Shown in pieces: positions 34,081 through 45,750 of a stretch of DNA of 64,000 nt; position 1 is the first letter of the stretch, and each line of letters opens with the position of its first letter. The DNA is taken from the NCBI GenBank assembly GCA_031841125.1, contig CM063108.1:28075399-28139398 (forward strand), read 5' to 3'. Under the pieces are notes generated by a model. The model saw only the letters and a list, made by a program, of their open reading frames with translations. It searched no databases and had not been told where the DNA came from. The translations under genes were made by a program, and so were the position numbers. Source of the stretch: Acanthococcus lagerstroemiae (Eukaryota > Arthropoda > Insecta > Hemiptera > Eriococcidae).

Positions 34081-34789
34081 AATGGCATCTTTAGGTAATA
34101 AACGTATCTTGCACCGGTATAAGCCGTTTATAAAATAGTAACTGTGAAGGATATACCCGAGTACGTCGTACAACTTAATGCTAAATGCGCTGATTTTCTT
34201 CTCTTTTAGCATTTTTTTTTTTAGCTCTCCTCCTTTTCCGTTTGTATTTTTTGTCGGCAGTTGTTTATCGTCCGATGTGTCGAGTCGACGAAAACGGCTG
34301 GGTGGTATCACATGTACAAATAGGTTAATTTACTCCTGTTGAGTTGGTGAACGTACTTGCACCGCCATAATGCCAGTACTTCTTCACTACAGACCTCCTG
34401 GCAGAGTGTAGCTGTAATTAAACGGTCAGTGTTCAGCTGCAGGGCGTTATACTTCAGTCAATCTTGGTTGATAGTTAATTAGTTGATCTAATCTGGCCAT
34501 CTACAATGCGTGGAATCTCTGATCTTTTTAATTTTCTTAAATATGTATCCTTTCAGTGTTTCAGGAATCACTATCAATCAGCGTTTTAACATTTTAAATA
34601 GTTTTAAGTGTTTCACGTTAACCTCGCAACCGAGAATTGGCCTCCGGCTAATCAGCAGTCTGCACTCTGCAGTCGTTTTGTTGTCATTGCTCGATTAACA
34701 GTTACTATTACTTATTAGTCGCATTTGTCATTTCATTACTTATTCGTTATTGAACATTCGTCGATATAGTCAGTAATAGTAATCAACTC
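34081..34789. other. No gene recognised
   Basis: AT-rich. The distal part near 34700-34826 may include the 3' untranslated tail of the neighbouring minus-strand LINE. Confidence 0.4.
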
Positions 34790-34826
34790 ATCGTCGTCAG
34801 GCCTCATCCTCGAGGATCCCAGCCCG

Positions 34827-34962
34827 TCATGTTCGCCGTCCGTGCACCCTCCTGTGGCTAATCCCTATCCTCGACCTAATCAGTCGCCCACAGTTGGGGC
34901 AAGCGGTGGGTGTGGGTTTATCTCCCGGTCTTTTGGTTCTTGTCCGCTGTTGGCAGGTAAAA
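34827..34962 (-). pseudogene. LINE C-terminal zinc-finger end
   Basis: Continuation of the LINE protein on the far side of the MULE. The minus strand ends with TACPNCGRLIRSRIGISHRR and a stop just before 34827. CxxC followed by an H-x3-H pair is the zinc-knuckle tail usual for this LINE type. The preceding part on the other side of the insertion reads DRSAWRAAEYTIATERL (about 37010-36955). The two pieces belong to one protein split by the insertion. Confidence 0.7.
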
Positions 34963-36955
34963 AGGCTGCAACGCGTTTGGGTGAATTTAGGGGAAGTGGA
35001 ATGCTTTTGGGTGAGTTTTTGCAATGGATTTGGGCGACCCTTCTTGAATATTTTATAATGGATTTAGGCGAGTGCTCGCACAAATCCATTGCAGTATACC
35101 AAATAGAATTCTGGCTTTGAGGTTACAAATTTTTCATTTTCAAAGCTTTTCTGGGTGGATTTGAGACTCTATCACTCGACAGACCAGCATTCGGCTAATT
35201 GAAATAATTGAAACGATATTTTTTTCAAAAATATTAATGCAAAACTGATATTAAAACAAAATACACGTACAGGACACGGTTTTCAATTAAAAAAAAAAAA
35301 AAGTATTATATTTTTATATTTGTTTTGTTAAAAATAGGCGGCCAATATGCCTAAGATAAGTCTGAATATCAATACTGTCTGTTTCAAACTGATGCCACAA
35401 TTTCACAATTTTCAAAAGTTTAACCTGCTGCTCTTTCCGGATTGAATTTACAATATTTTTGCATTCATTTTCAATTCCGTATCAATCTGAATTTGCTTGA
35501 TGACATCGATTACAAGGTGTACATTAGGATGAGGTGAGTAGAATTGAGAGTTGTATTTTGAATGGAAGGCTTCGGGTCCATTGGTTGTGTGCGGTTCACA
35601 GTCTGGTTTCGCAGCCCATAAAAATGGAGGAAAGTGGGCATCAGGAGAACGTAATCTGCAAATCCCATTGCTTCATCTCGGTTTGGAGCCTCTTTTATTA
35701 ATGTAGTGAAGCCTTCATCGACTTTGTCTGGTAGTAATAAAGGCAAAGCAAAGAAATTCTTCAACCAAATACCAAGTTCATTATTTTTTTCATTATATGC
35801 TAGCAGCAAGTTACGATTCTTTTGTATACGCTTGAACCAATTTTGAGCAAGGTGAAATCTGCAACATTTCACTTGATAACTAAGAAACAGCTCTAATATA
35901 GCATTGTGAGCTCCTACCTCAAAATCAGCAAAAAACAATGATATCTGCAAGTCCATTTTGATGAGATCTTTACACAATTTTTCGATTTCAGTCCACATAA
36001 TTTTGTAATCACTAGTTGATTTTGACGGAAGGAAACAATATACTGGCAGGTAAAATCGATTAATATACGCATGAATCGTTACAATTGAGTAAAGTGATAT
36101 GGGGCAAAACTAAAAGTGCCATCTCCAAAAACAACATCACTTTGACAAAGCATTTGCAAGTTACGTGGAGTAGTGAAAAGAGCCAAAGTTCGATTCTCAC
36201 TGACGAAGCAAAATTTACCTCAATTTTCATGATATGTCAAAGAAGACTGCATATGATACAATTGCTCTAATGCCTCCTCCGTACTTTGACGAATTTTTGG
36301 ATTTTTTTCCCCCCTCTGTCTCGATATACAGCTTCTCTCATCAATTTCATATCGGAATGAACAAAATTCTCTTGAATACATGAATGACTCACTTGTTGTA
36401 ATTCTTTTCTAATAATTTTATTTGGCCTTTCATGAATATTGTTTACAGCCTTTCTCTTAACAGCTGCTCTTACAGACTGCACAGCTATTTGATGCTCAGT
36501 TGTTGGATCGTGATTATGGCTCTTACCATTTGTTTCTAATACTGATTTGACTGCTGCATCGATCACTACACCGGCCGAACATTTTTTATTAGTACAACGA
36601 AATCTGAAATTTCCATTGGCCAAAGTATTTGATTTTGTGAATTTAAATTTGTCAATTACAACACATACTACACCACGGTTAGTTTCAAAAATTGAATCAA
36701 TTGTCACATCCATAATTAATAAACGTTTTTACGTAATGCCAGTTTCAAGACTGGTCGGTTTAAAATAGATGTTCAGAGTACCTATAGAAGAGCAGAAACA
36801 CTATTGCTTTCATCTTTAAGACGTGTTCCAGCAAGTTGAGATTATATTTTGTACTCGCCCAAAAGCATTGATCAACTTCGCTTATCAGTCGACTAAAACC
36901 ATTGCGACTTATTTAGACTATTTTCGTCTACTCGCCCAAATCCATTGCAGCCTTT
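34963..36955 (-). mobile_element. MULE element inserted in the LINE
   Basis: Both ends carry AAAGGCTGCAA followed by a GATTTGGGCGAG-like block, inverted to each other (left about 34961-34984, right about 36928-36955). Subterminal copies of CAATGGATTTGGGCGA recur at about 35021-35036, 35057-35071 and 35077-35094, and on the right at about 36852-36871, 36886-36907 and 36928-36950. The interior encodes a broken MULE transposase on the minus strand. About 2.0 kb. The direct duplication expected for MULEs is not convincing. Confidence 0.7.
35510..36713 (-). pseudogene. MULE transposase with FLYWCH-type zinc finger, broken
   Basis: The N-terminal part (36713-36267) has a FLYWCH-like finger: FRCTNKKCSAGVV followed by GKSHNHDP. 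The next part, in a shifted frame (about 36270-36110), shows LALFTTPRNLQMLCQ and DVVFGDGTFSFAP, where FGDGTF carries the first catalytic aspartate. The C-terminal part (35998-35510) shows FFADFEVGAHNAI with the second aspartate and CCRFHLAQNWFKRI with the family CxxH. Breaks: frameshift near 36270, a stop near 36220 and a frameshift near 36075. The C-terminal part diverges at the end into an unrelated tail. The protein would cut and move the element; this one is dead. Confidence 0.8.
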
Positions 36956-39900
36956 CCGTTGCAATTGTATACTCTGCTGCTCTCCATGCGCTTCGGTCCT
37001 TGAGCAACTCCTCCCAGTTGCTGTGTAGATTGGCACTCTTCAGTGTCATATGCAGCATGTCCTTGTATCTCTCGATCTGCCCGCCTTGAGCTCTTCAGCC
37101 TTGCCCAATCTCTCCGTAGAATGTCTGTTTTGGTAGCCGTTCATCCGGCATTCTTTCAACATGCCCGAACCATCTTAGTTGAGCTCTGGCAATAATCTGC
37201 TCAATTGGGTCGCACTTTGCTAGCTCGAGAACCCTTTTATTTGAAACGTAGTCCTGCCATTTGACATGCAATATATTTCGGGGGTTGACTCTGCTGAAAC
37301 TTTTCCAAGGACTTTATATGCTTTTTATAGATTGTCCAGCATTCGCATCCGTACAAAAGGATGGGGAGTACCACGGTTTTGTAAACGGCAATTTTGGTCT
37401 CACTTCTGAGGTTGTTGCAATTCATCACTCGGCGTTTTAGTTTGAATACAGCTTTGCCAGCGTTCTTGATTCTTTGGTTTATCTCAGAGTCCAGGCTGCA
37501 ATTATTAGTCACAAGACTACACTGCTCTACTGTTTCTATGGTATTTCCTATAATGTTGATGGTTGAGACGGGAGCCGCGGGTGCGTCGTATCTCATTATC
37601 AATAGCTTGGTCTTCTGGTGTTTTACCTCCATTCCCAGGCCACGATACGTATCCATAAAGGTGTCTATCATCCTCTGAGTTTCTTCTACCGAGTGGCCGA
37701 GTATTACCGCATCGTCCGCGTATTGTAGCTCGGAGATGAAGCGAGTTCTTACATTCTTTTGGCTTCTGAGTCTGGCAAGGTTATGAAGGCCTTCGTCCGT
37801 ACGGAACCTTATTTTTATACCTAGATCTCGGAGTTTTCGGTCCACACAGATAAGAAAGGCCGCCATGAAGACATTGAAAAGTAGCGGCGCCATTACACAT
37901 CCCTGGCGTACTCCATTGACAACCTCGAATTTATCCGTAACGCTTCTACCTGTTAGGACCTGCACCTTATTATCAGTGTGAAAGTCTGCTATTATATTCG
38001 TGAGTTTGGAGGGGCAGCCAAATTTGCCCAATATCTGCCATAGAGCTTGTCGGTTGACCATGTCAAAAGCCTTTTTCAAGTCAATAAATACTGCGTGCAA
38101 AGATGCGTACTGTTCCCGCGTCTTCTCTTGGATTTGCCGTAGAGTAAATATCATATCTATCGTACTTCTGTTTGGTCGGAAACCTGCCTGCGATTCGGGA
38201 AGCATGGATTCAAAGGCAGGCAGAAAAGTCTATCCATTATAATTCTTGCCAGTATTTTACCTGTCATGCAGAGTAGGGATATTCCGCGATAATTGGTGCA
38301 GTCGGCTCCGTCTCCTTTCCGCTTGTGAATATTTACAACAGTCGCGTTTTTGAAATCGTTAGGTACTGTTTCCGCTTCCCATATCCGTATGAACAGCTTG
38401 TGAAGTTTCCTAGCAAGCTTACCACCACCATGCTTGTATATTTCAGCGGGTAGATTATCTTCGCCTGGAGCTTTCCCATCTTTCAGCTTCCTTATAGCTA
38501 GCTCCACTTGTTTGAGGGTTGGGCACTGTACTAACTCTGATTTTGCTGGGTATTGGGGCAGGATCTGCATTACCTCTGGGTCTGTTGTAGATGACTGGTT
38601 AAGGAGGCTGCTGTAATACTTTTTCCATCTCTCAGTTATGTCTGACTCTTGTTTAAGTAGAGTGCCCTGTTCGTCTTTGATTGGGAAGATTGTATTCCTT
38701 GGAGGGCCATAGATAGCGTTAACAGCTTTGTAAAAAGCTCCGCTATCATGCCTATCGGATAGTGCCTGTACCTTAGCTGCCTTTTCCAAATGCCACGTGT
38801 TCTTCAGCTACCGGGTAAGACGTTGGACATTGCTTTTGGCTATACGGTAGTTCTTGATGGCTTTCTTATCATTAGGCTTGTCGAGAGTTATATCATGGAA
38901 TCGCTTTTTCCTCTCCAAGGCGCTAGCAATTGTTGCCTCATTTTCGTTAAACCAGTCAGGGTTTCGTTTTCTGGGAAGTGGACTAAGAATTTCCTTAGAT
39001 ATCTGCGTCAGACATTCCTTCAGTGCCTGCCAGTTGTTTTCTATGGAGTTTTCTCCAGTTTCTTGCACTGCGTTTAGCGCCTCAGTCATTTCTCGTTTGA
39101 ATGTAGTACAGATTGTACGGTCCTGTGATTTGGAGATGTTGGGTCTACGTGCTGCTGCATCATTGAGCCTTGGTCCGCGTTTGACAGGAAGGATATTAAG
39201 TCTTGTAACTAGGTGTCTGTGGTCTGTGTCGCAATCGGCTCTCCTATACACTCTTGTGCTTGTTACATTGGTGAAATTATTTTTTTGCACCACGATGTGG
39301 TCTATTGCGTGCCAATGTCGACTTACGGTGCCTCCAGGTGCCCTTATATATGTCTCTAAGTTTGAACATGGTGTCTGCTATAACAAGGTTATGTTGGGCG
39401 CAAAAGCTAAGCAGTAACTCTCCATTAACATTCATTTTCCCGGACCCATGCTGTCCGATCACACCTCTCCACGCCACGTGGTCTCTGCCAACTCGTGCAT
39501 TGAAGTCGCCAAGAACAATTAGGCTCTCATTCGCGGTGGACTGGGCTGCTATTTCATCTAATCTTTCGTAGAATTGTTTTTTGTCTTCATCGGTAGCTTG
39601 CATCGTTGGTGCATAAGCACTTACTAAGTTCAGCGGTTTACCTTTCCCTATTTGTAGTCTGAAGGTCATGAGACGCTCGTTGATTCCTATTGGAATTCCG
39701 CTGTGCTTCTCTAGTAGCTTATTTTTGATAGCAAATCCCACTCCATGTTGTCTAGGTAGCCCCGGTTCACGTCCTTTCCAGAAGAAGGTATAATTTTTCT
39801 CCTACAGGGATCCTTCGCCAGCTAGACGAGTTTCGCTTAGTGCAGCAATGTCAATATCCAGTCTGCAAAGTTCATAGTCGATCAGAGCTGTTCTTCTTTT

Positions 39901-40120
39901 GGGTCTGTTATTTGGACCACCGTCAATCATGGTTCGAACATTCCATTCTGCAAGGATCAGCCGAGATCCCTGGCGCCTGCTTCTATGTGGATGTTTAAGC
40001 GGTGCACCTCCGCCCCGGAGATCCGAATGGGGGGGGGGGAGGTATTTTAAGTCCGGAATATTTCACACTCGCCGTATTCATGTTGTTGCGGGATGGTTAG
40101 TTGGTAGATGGTGATGTTAG
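36956..40120 (-). pseudogene. LINE endonuclease/reverse transcriptase, main part
   Basis: Domains in order on the minus strand: a WNVRTMI segment and DIDIAALSETRL (about 39930-39815), then the EEP endonuclease with LNLVSAYAPT and LIVLGDFNARVG (about 39650-39510) and CDTDHRHLVTRLNI (about 39235). The reverse transcriptase follows, with KLKDGKAPGEDNLPAEIYK (about 38500-38440), AGFRPNRSTIDMI (about 38185), AVFIDLKKAFD and LQYADDAVILG (about 37730-37700), the catalytic YADD being intact. Damage: an in-frame stop near 39803, a frameshift near 39310 after TWRH, a stop near 38805, a frameshift near 38215 and another near 37265. It would copy and insert the LINE RNA; this copy cannot. Confidence 0.85.
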
Positions 40121-40600
40121 CAAATATGACGGTGACTGCACAAGAAGTGAGTAGGGGTGTCTGCGCGGTGTTGCCCCGCCTGCTGCCACAAGCAGCCGAG
40201 ACTTGATCCAGCGGCATAGCAAGCTATGACAGCTGGGGTCTACGGGTGCTTTTTATGGCTGGACAGTAACCCTACTACCTTGGGCTTGAGGTGCTGCTGT
40301 ACTATGGCTACTTGAGCCTTCCACCACCACAGGATAGGTAACCTGTCTCTGTCCCTATCCAGTCTAGTAGGCCATTCCCCAGCTGCGCCGAGTACTAGCC
40401 CTAACTAGACACTACGACACTCGTTGGCTTGTCGACCTAATTTCCCGCTGGGACTGGTTACCCAACCTTCCATTAGATTACTCGATGTAACTGGGGCACC
40501 ACGAGTAGGTGAGTGCGGAGTAGGAGATGAGAGGCTGGGTGGCCGCTGCTGGCCATATGTTCGCATCAATCTCCCTGGGGCTGCCCCCATAGTAATCAAC

Positions 40601-41039
40601 TACTGAATAGACAAAAGAAAATAATACATTTTTTTAATTCTCATTACACTGAAAATAACTACTGTCAAACTATCGAATAAACATTGATAGTATTGCTAGT
40701 ACATATCATAGGGAATCATCTAACTGAAACTGATGGCATCGATATTATTTGTTAGTCACTATCGAACTATTGATAGTTGAAATCTATCAATTACTACAAA
40801 CCACTAATTACAAAAAAGTTCCACCCATCTACCTATTAGCAATTATGAGAAGGAAAAATTTCATTAGCGCGTTACAGAATTTCTGCAGATGTCTGTATCT
40901 TCGCCCCTTCAAGTGCAAGAGTAGGTGAACATATCCACACGCTGTCAGAATGAGTGGCCTACTGACCTGGCAGTAGGGAAGTCACGTAATATGAAACACC
41001 CTGTACAAGACCAGCTTTGTTGACCCAGAAAGATGTGCA
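40601..41039. other. No gene recognised
   Basis: AT-rich. ACTATCGAACTATTGATAG-like words recur near 40668-40790, giving weak local symmetry. Confidence 0.4.
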
Positions 41040-42360
41040 CATAGTCTTCCTACAGCCGAGCACGCGGCACAACATGGCTTGGGGACCGGGCGACGTTATT
41101 AATTTCCAATTCGATTTCGAATTCGCCCTCTGACTTTTGGCCAAATATTCGTGTACACCGAATTCCGCGGACATATCGACATCCAATTGGCCGTTCGTGC
41201 ACCGTAATTTCGAAAGAATATTTTATAAATGCTGTTACATATACACGCGAGAGGTCGCGTCATTACGCCAAAATGGAATTATACGTACATACGAGTATAA
41301 TTTTCGCATACACTAATAACGTTTCCTCTTCCTCAGCCCGGGTAACCGGGAATTCCGATCGTTCTCGAGCACTGCTATCGACTGCGTGCACAGAGAGGAA
41401 TTTATTACACGTTTCGGCATCGCCGTACCGACCGTACTTCACGTGCGCTCCACATCGGCTCCGTGGCTCGTGCGGTTACAGCAGCTCAGCCGAAGTTCGT
41501 ATGTGTGTTGGGCTGCGACGAAGAATGCAGCAGACGCCGAGCTTCTCTGTACGTTTATGACTCCGGAAACCGTGCCATGCCATGGAAGGGAGCAGAGGGT
41601 AGCAGGGCTACTACAGTTGTAACCTGGAAAACGCGTTCGTTCGTCGAGCTTAAAATATGAATTTATAAACAGTCGAGACGATTCCCTGGTCGAGATTTGT
41701 AACGAAGATTTAATGGACGGTCTTTTGTTTCGAGGCTGGCCGCCCGTACAACTCGAACGAAAATTTAGCGCCGTACTTGGGACGAAATTACGCGCCTAAC
41801 GATTAGAGCGCCGGCACCGCCACCGCAGCCCCCGCCGTCGGCGGCAAGGCCGACCGTGTACCTGGCCATTGACGAGAGCGGTTTTACGTGGCATGCTCCA
41901 GGGAATCGGTCAAGAATTTGTTCGGCCGCCGATTCAAGACGGCTCGCTAGTTGCCGACTACGTGGGCCTAATTTATGGCCACTGTGGGCCGCGTGTATTC
42001 GTACACTAATTGGTTGTATAGCGAGATGAGAGAAGAAAGTACGCCAAATTCTGGGGTACGCGAGTACCTACGCTGCTCCGTGCTCGACACCTGACATCGA
42101 GTTATAGTCCGAACGATGTTCGGGAGTATCGAGAAAGCAGCACAAAGGTTGGGGCTGGTCTTCTGAAATCTTATACGTGGCTAATATTCGGATCGCTCAC
42201 CCGAGGACGACAGCCCGGTGGTTCCATAAATCGCCATTTGCGTATGCCTTGGTGTTGAGCGGGATATTTTGAATTATGACGCCTTTTGTTGTAAAGATGA
42301 CAGTTGCCAGAATGCCAGCGAAGTCGCTCTCACGCCTAGATTACCGCCCATAATATCCGT
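41040..42360. other. CpG-rich stretch without recognisable gene
   Basis: Frequent CG dinucleotides (GCACGCGGCACAACATGG, GCCCCCGCCGTCGGCGG). Open frames of 65-95 codons in three plus frames near 41273-41660 overlap, which suggests a low stop frequency caused by composition. No domain recognised. Confidence 0.35.
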
Positions 42361-43969
42361 CAAAATACCCTCCATCCTGATTTTATTTTCCCTCCAATTA
42401 AGTTCAAAACTGAAATATCTTTTCGCAGATTGAAGCTGAAGGAAACTTACAAAAATGTTCGTTCTGTATTTTGGAATTGGAATACACAGCTAATGAACAT
42501 ACTCCATTCTCACAATGAGCTATTTCACTTAAATACTGTGGTAACATGAAGGAAAATAATTTTTCTGCAATTCTACAAAGATATTGATGAATTGGTGGTT
42601 CTATTTCTCCATTCCAAGAAAAACAAAAACGATAAAATGGCCTCACAGCGTTTTGGAGAGGCATCCTTCATAACAAATAAAGTAAAACGATTTTGTTGAA
42701 AAATGGTAATGTTTTCAGTTTTTAGAGAAAGGTTGATGGTCCAGACTTGCAGGTGATTTCATTCAAAAACAGAATGTCCGCGTAAACTGAGATTCTGGCT
42801 CGTATATTGAAATTCCCGTTTATTATCTTATTTGTCGCAATGATAAGCTATGGCCAATCACTCCGAAAGTTGCAACAGTTGAAAAGCGATCAGACGTGAC
42901 CTTCACGGAGATTACACTTTGCAGTTTTCTGGCTATCACTGTATTCAAAAACTGAAAAGACTAGATGAGCATATTAGCAATACCTTCAAAATACTTCCGG
43001 TTTTGGAATCCCTGGTCGAAACTAGAATCAGATAGTTCGAAGGCGAGCTCACTCGCTCGCTTTTTTGTTTACTGACCGCTCCAAAAATCCACGCGAATAA
43101 GCAAATAAAAGAATATTCGTATTCGAAATCTCTGAACGTTGAATGCTAATTCCGGGCAGCGAGCTAAATACACCCGAAATAGGCGACGCTGATTATCCTT
43201 TGAAATCTCATCGCTCTTCACCGGAACCGAAAAATCGAAGATGAAAGTAGAAATGTATCCAAAACCAAAATGTAAGTCGAGTGAGAAACCGCGAGGGAAT
43301 CCGTCACTATGAAAAAAGAGGGATACGGGAGGAGTAAGGGGAAGAGGAAAATCGAGATAAATCTACGTCCAGTAGTAGCTAACCCATCAGTAATTACATC
43401 ATTGGAGGGTTCATCGCTCTCTTGTCATCAATAGGAGGAAAATTATTCTTTTTCTTCCTCGGTTGAGCCGATTTCACTCGGCAAATTATTTTATACCGAT
43501 AGCACGTCAAGAGAGTGAGTCGTTGAAAGATACTTAGTTCAACCTGATACCAGATGGAGTTCGATAGATAAATTGGATTCTAGCTCGGCGGTATATTTAC
43601 ACCTTAAATGCACAACACAGGGAGAGACACACTCGAGGAAGCGTTAACGAGGACTGAAAAATATAATTACAATTCCGATTCCGAAGAACGTAATTTATGC
43701 GACTCGTATCTGTCCGGTGTTTCGAAATTTTCGAATACCTGTTGAAAGAAGCGAAGATTGGATTTAACTGAAGTCGAACTAAATCCGGAGGTAGGTTTTG
43801 CAAACGGCGACAGACACCATTTTACGCTAATGTGTTTCGAAACATTTCGCCTGTGATAATATCACGGGTCTTCGTTTTCTTCTTCACTTCTCTAAGCTAT
43901 GACAGTAATGTCTCGGAAATGCAGTTTGGATTTCGACAGTTTTACAGAAAATAATCTGCTCGCAAATTC
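42361..43969. other. No gene recognised
   Basis: A minus frame at 42404-42664 is cysteine-containing but matches nothing known. Otherwise short frames only. Confidence 0.4.
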
Positions 43970-44180
43970 GGAGACTTTTGAAGGTGTCAGATAGGTCTAA
44001 AGAGCCTTGTAAGAGTCTTAGTGTATCTTAAAGAACCGGGGAAGAGTCTTGAAGAATCTTGAGACTTGGATAAAAATCTGAAATCAGCTAGAAAAGCCAT
44101 TATGAAGTCTGAACTAGTCTTAAAGAAGCATGAAAATCTTGAGGATTCTTGAGTAATCTGGCTATTTTGAGCACAAAATT
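43970..44180. repeat. Degenerate GAGTCTT-type repeat, locus 3
   Basis: Recurring AAGAGTCTTGAAGAATCTTG, AAGAGCCTTGTAAGAGTCTT and TGAAAATCTTGAGGATTCTT words. It resembles 28800-29190 and, more weakly, 9660-9770. Confidence 0.5.
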
Positions 44181-44939
44181 TGGACACTTGGGCCCAAATC
44201 GGAGCCAGATCAGGAATCTCTGATGCAATAACCGGAATCAGCAAATAAATTAAAAAAACACATTCCAGTACTTTGTTCAGATTTTCAAGTCAATATAACT
44301 TTGCTGTTTTGAGTCAGAAATTTGAATTTTACGCCGCCAATTGAGGCTGTATCAAAAATCGGATGTGATATTCGAAATCGGCGATCCAAGGGACCTCTGT
44401 TTCCGTATTTATGCGGTATATTTTTATTTATAATTCCAAGGTTAGCGGTACATTTAAGCCTCCCACTCAGAGGAGAGGAAATTTCTTCACTCAGAAAGAA
44501 ACTAGGTCCTTTCGCTTGTAAATTCTTCATAACATATTCTCACATCAATCTGTCCTCACATTTAGAAGAAAAGATGGAACTATGTTTTGACCCCCTGTAT
44601 TATTTAACATTATTTGCATTTTGCATCATATGCATGCATATGAAATTGCATACTCAATTCCCCGTAAATACGCCATGAATCTCAACTGACAGCCGCGTAG
44701 TAAGTTAAATAATGGCTTCGGGTGCTAATAACTGATCATAATTTCGACTTATTAGTTTTAATTTTATTATTTTGTTTTATTTCTTCGGGCAACTTTGGCA
44801 CGACTTTGATCATTTTTGGTAATATAGGAGTATTTATCAATTTTTCGTGTTCATCGTCTGTAGTTTGTAAATTTTTTTTTGTTATTAATTCTAGTCCCAG
44901 AAATAAGGCATCGCAATCAAAAAGGAGTGTTACTAGTAA
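44181..44939. other. No gene recognised
   Basis: Plus-strand frames 44322-44678 and 44722-45075 are open but the upstream parts resemble no family; the end of the second belongs to the LINE remnant that follows. Confidence 0.4.
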
Positions 44940-45565
44940 TTTGACATTCTCAACAGACTCCACCCAAGTAGTGAGAGAAGCCCCCCCCCCCATCCAAACA
45001 GACAAAGTTCTACTAACTTTGAAAAATTTGATAGGCAACAGAGCAGGCCTGACAAAATCGAAAATGAGTCATTAAAAATATCCGCGTTGTTCCCTTTTTG
45101 ACCGAAGTGTTTAATCCGATTTGCGATCAAGGCAATACCCCTGAACAATGGCACACCTCCGAAATTATTTTAGTACACATGGAAGGGATCAAAACCGATC
45201 TCAACAACAACAGACCCACTAGCCTACCCTCGAATATTAGTAAGACTTTCAACAACCGATAGATCAGGCGACGTTCAGAAAGGGATTTTCAACATCAAAC
45301 CGTATATATTTACTCTTAACGAGGAACAGAGAAAGCCATGGAATATAACTTGGAAGTAAATCTATTATTTATCAATTATAACAAGGTATTCTCAACTCTG
45401 TTTGTCACAACACTATTTGGTCGGCTGTATAAAAACAAGATGTTTCCTCAAAAATTATAAAAATACTACAAAATCTTTAAAAATGTCGACGGTCACATGT
45501 AGTCGCGCAGGATGCAGCAAAGATCAAGATCAATGAGGACACGGCTGGAAGAAAAATAAATTTCC
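44940..45565 (+). mobile_element. LINE reverse-transcriptase remnant
   Basis: In shifting frames the plus strand reads VLLTLKNLIGNRAG, then FNPICDQGNTPEQWHTSEII (about 45107-45165), LNNNRPTSLPSNISKTF (about 45210-45255), and AMEYNLEVNLLFINYNKVFS (about 45338-45397). The last is the AFxDYxKAFD motif of LINE reverse transcriptase with the aspartates lost. It is cut on both sides and full of stops. The same LINE type as 23928-25047. Confidence 0.7.
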
Positions 45566-45750
45566 ATGGAAAATAACTAAATAATATGGACTAACTTTGT
45601 GTCAGGGATTGTTACGAATTTCCATGGAAATTATAATTCCTTTTGGTTACTCCTTTTCGTTCCTCCTCAAATGTAACGTTTTTCCCGTTTGTGTTACACC
45701 CACGGCTGCAATAAAAATAAATTTTCATGGAAATAATTTCGTTAGGAGGT
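45546..45750. repeat. Repeated CCATGG palindromes
   Basis: AAATTTCCATGGAAAA (about 45559), AATTTCCATGGAAATTA (about 45616) and AAATTTTCATGGAAATAA (about 45720) recur. The outer two are preceded by GGCTGGAAGAAAAAT and GGCTGCAATAAAAAT, a direct repeat about 161 bases apart. No function is apparent. Confidence 0.5.

Larger units (their letters stand above)
34790..40600 (-). mobile_element. Nearly full-length LINE, inactivated and split by a MULE
   Basis: A minus-strand element of about 3.8 kb excluding the MULE at 34963-36955. The 5' region (40600-40120) is GC-rich, and the coding part runs from about 40100 to 34827. The family is the type often annotated in invertebrate genomes as endonuclease-reverse transcriptase or craniofacial development protein 2-like; the clade is not assigned here. 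The 3' end is not sharply visible; no target duplication was located. Confidence 0.75.

Noticed and set aside
38854..39417. A 187-codon plus frame
   Set aside because: Antisense shadow of the LINE endonuclease/reverse transcriptase on the minus strand.
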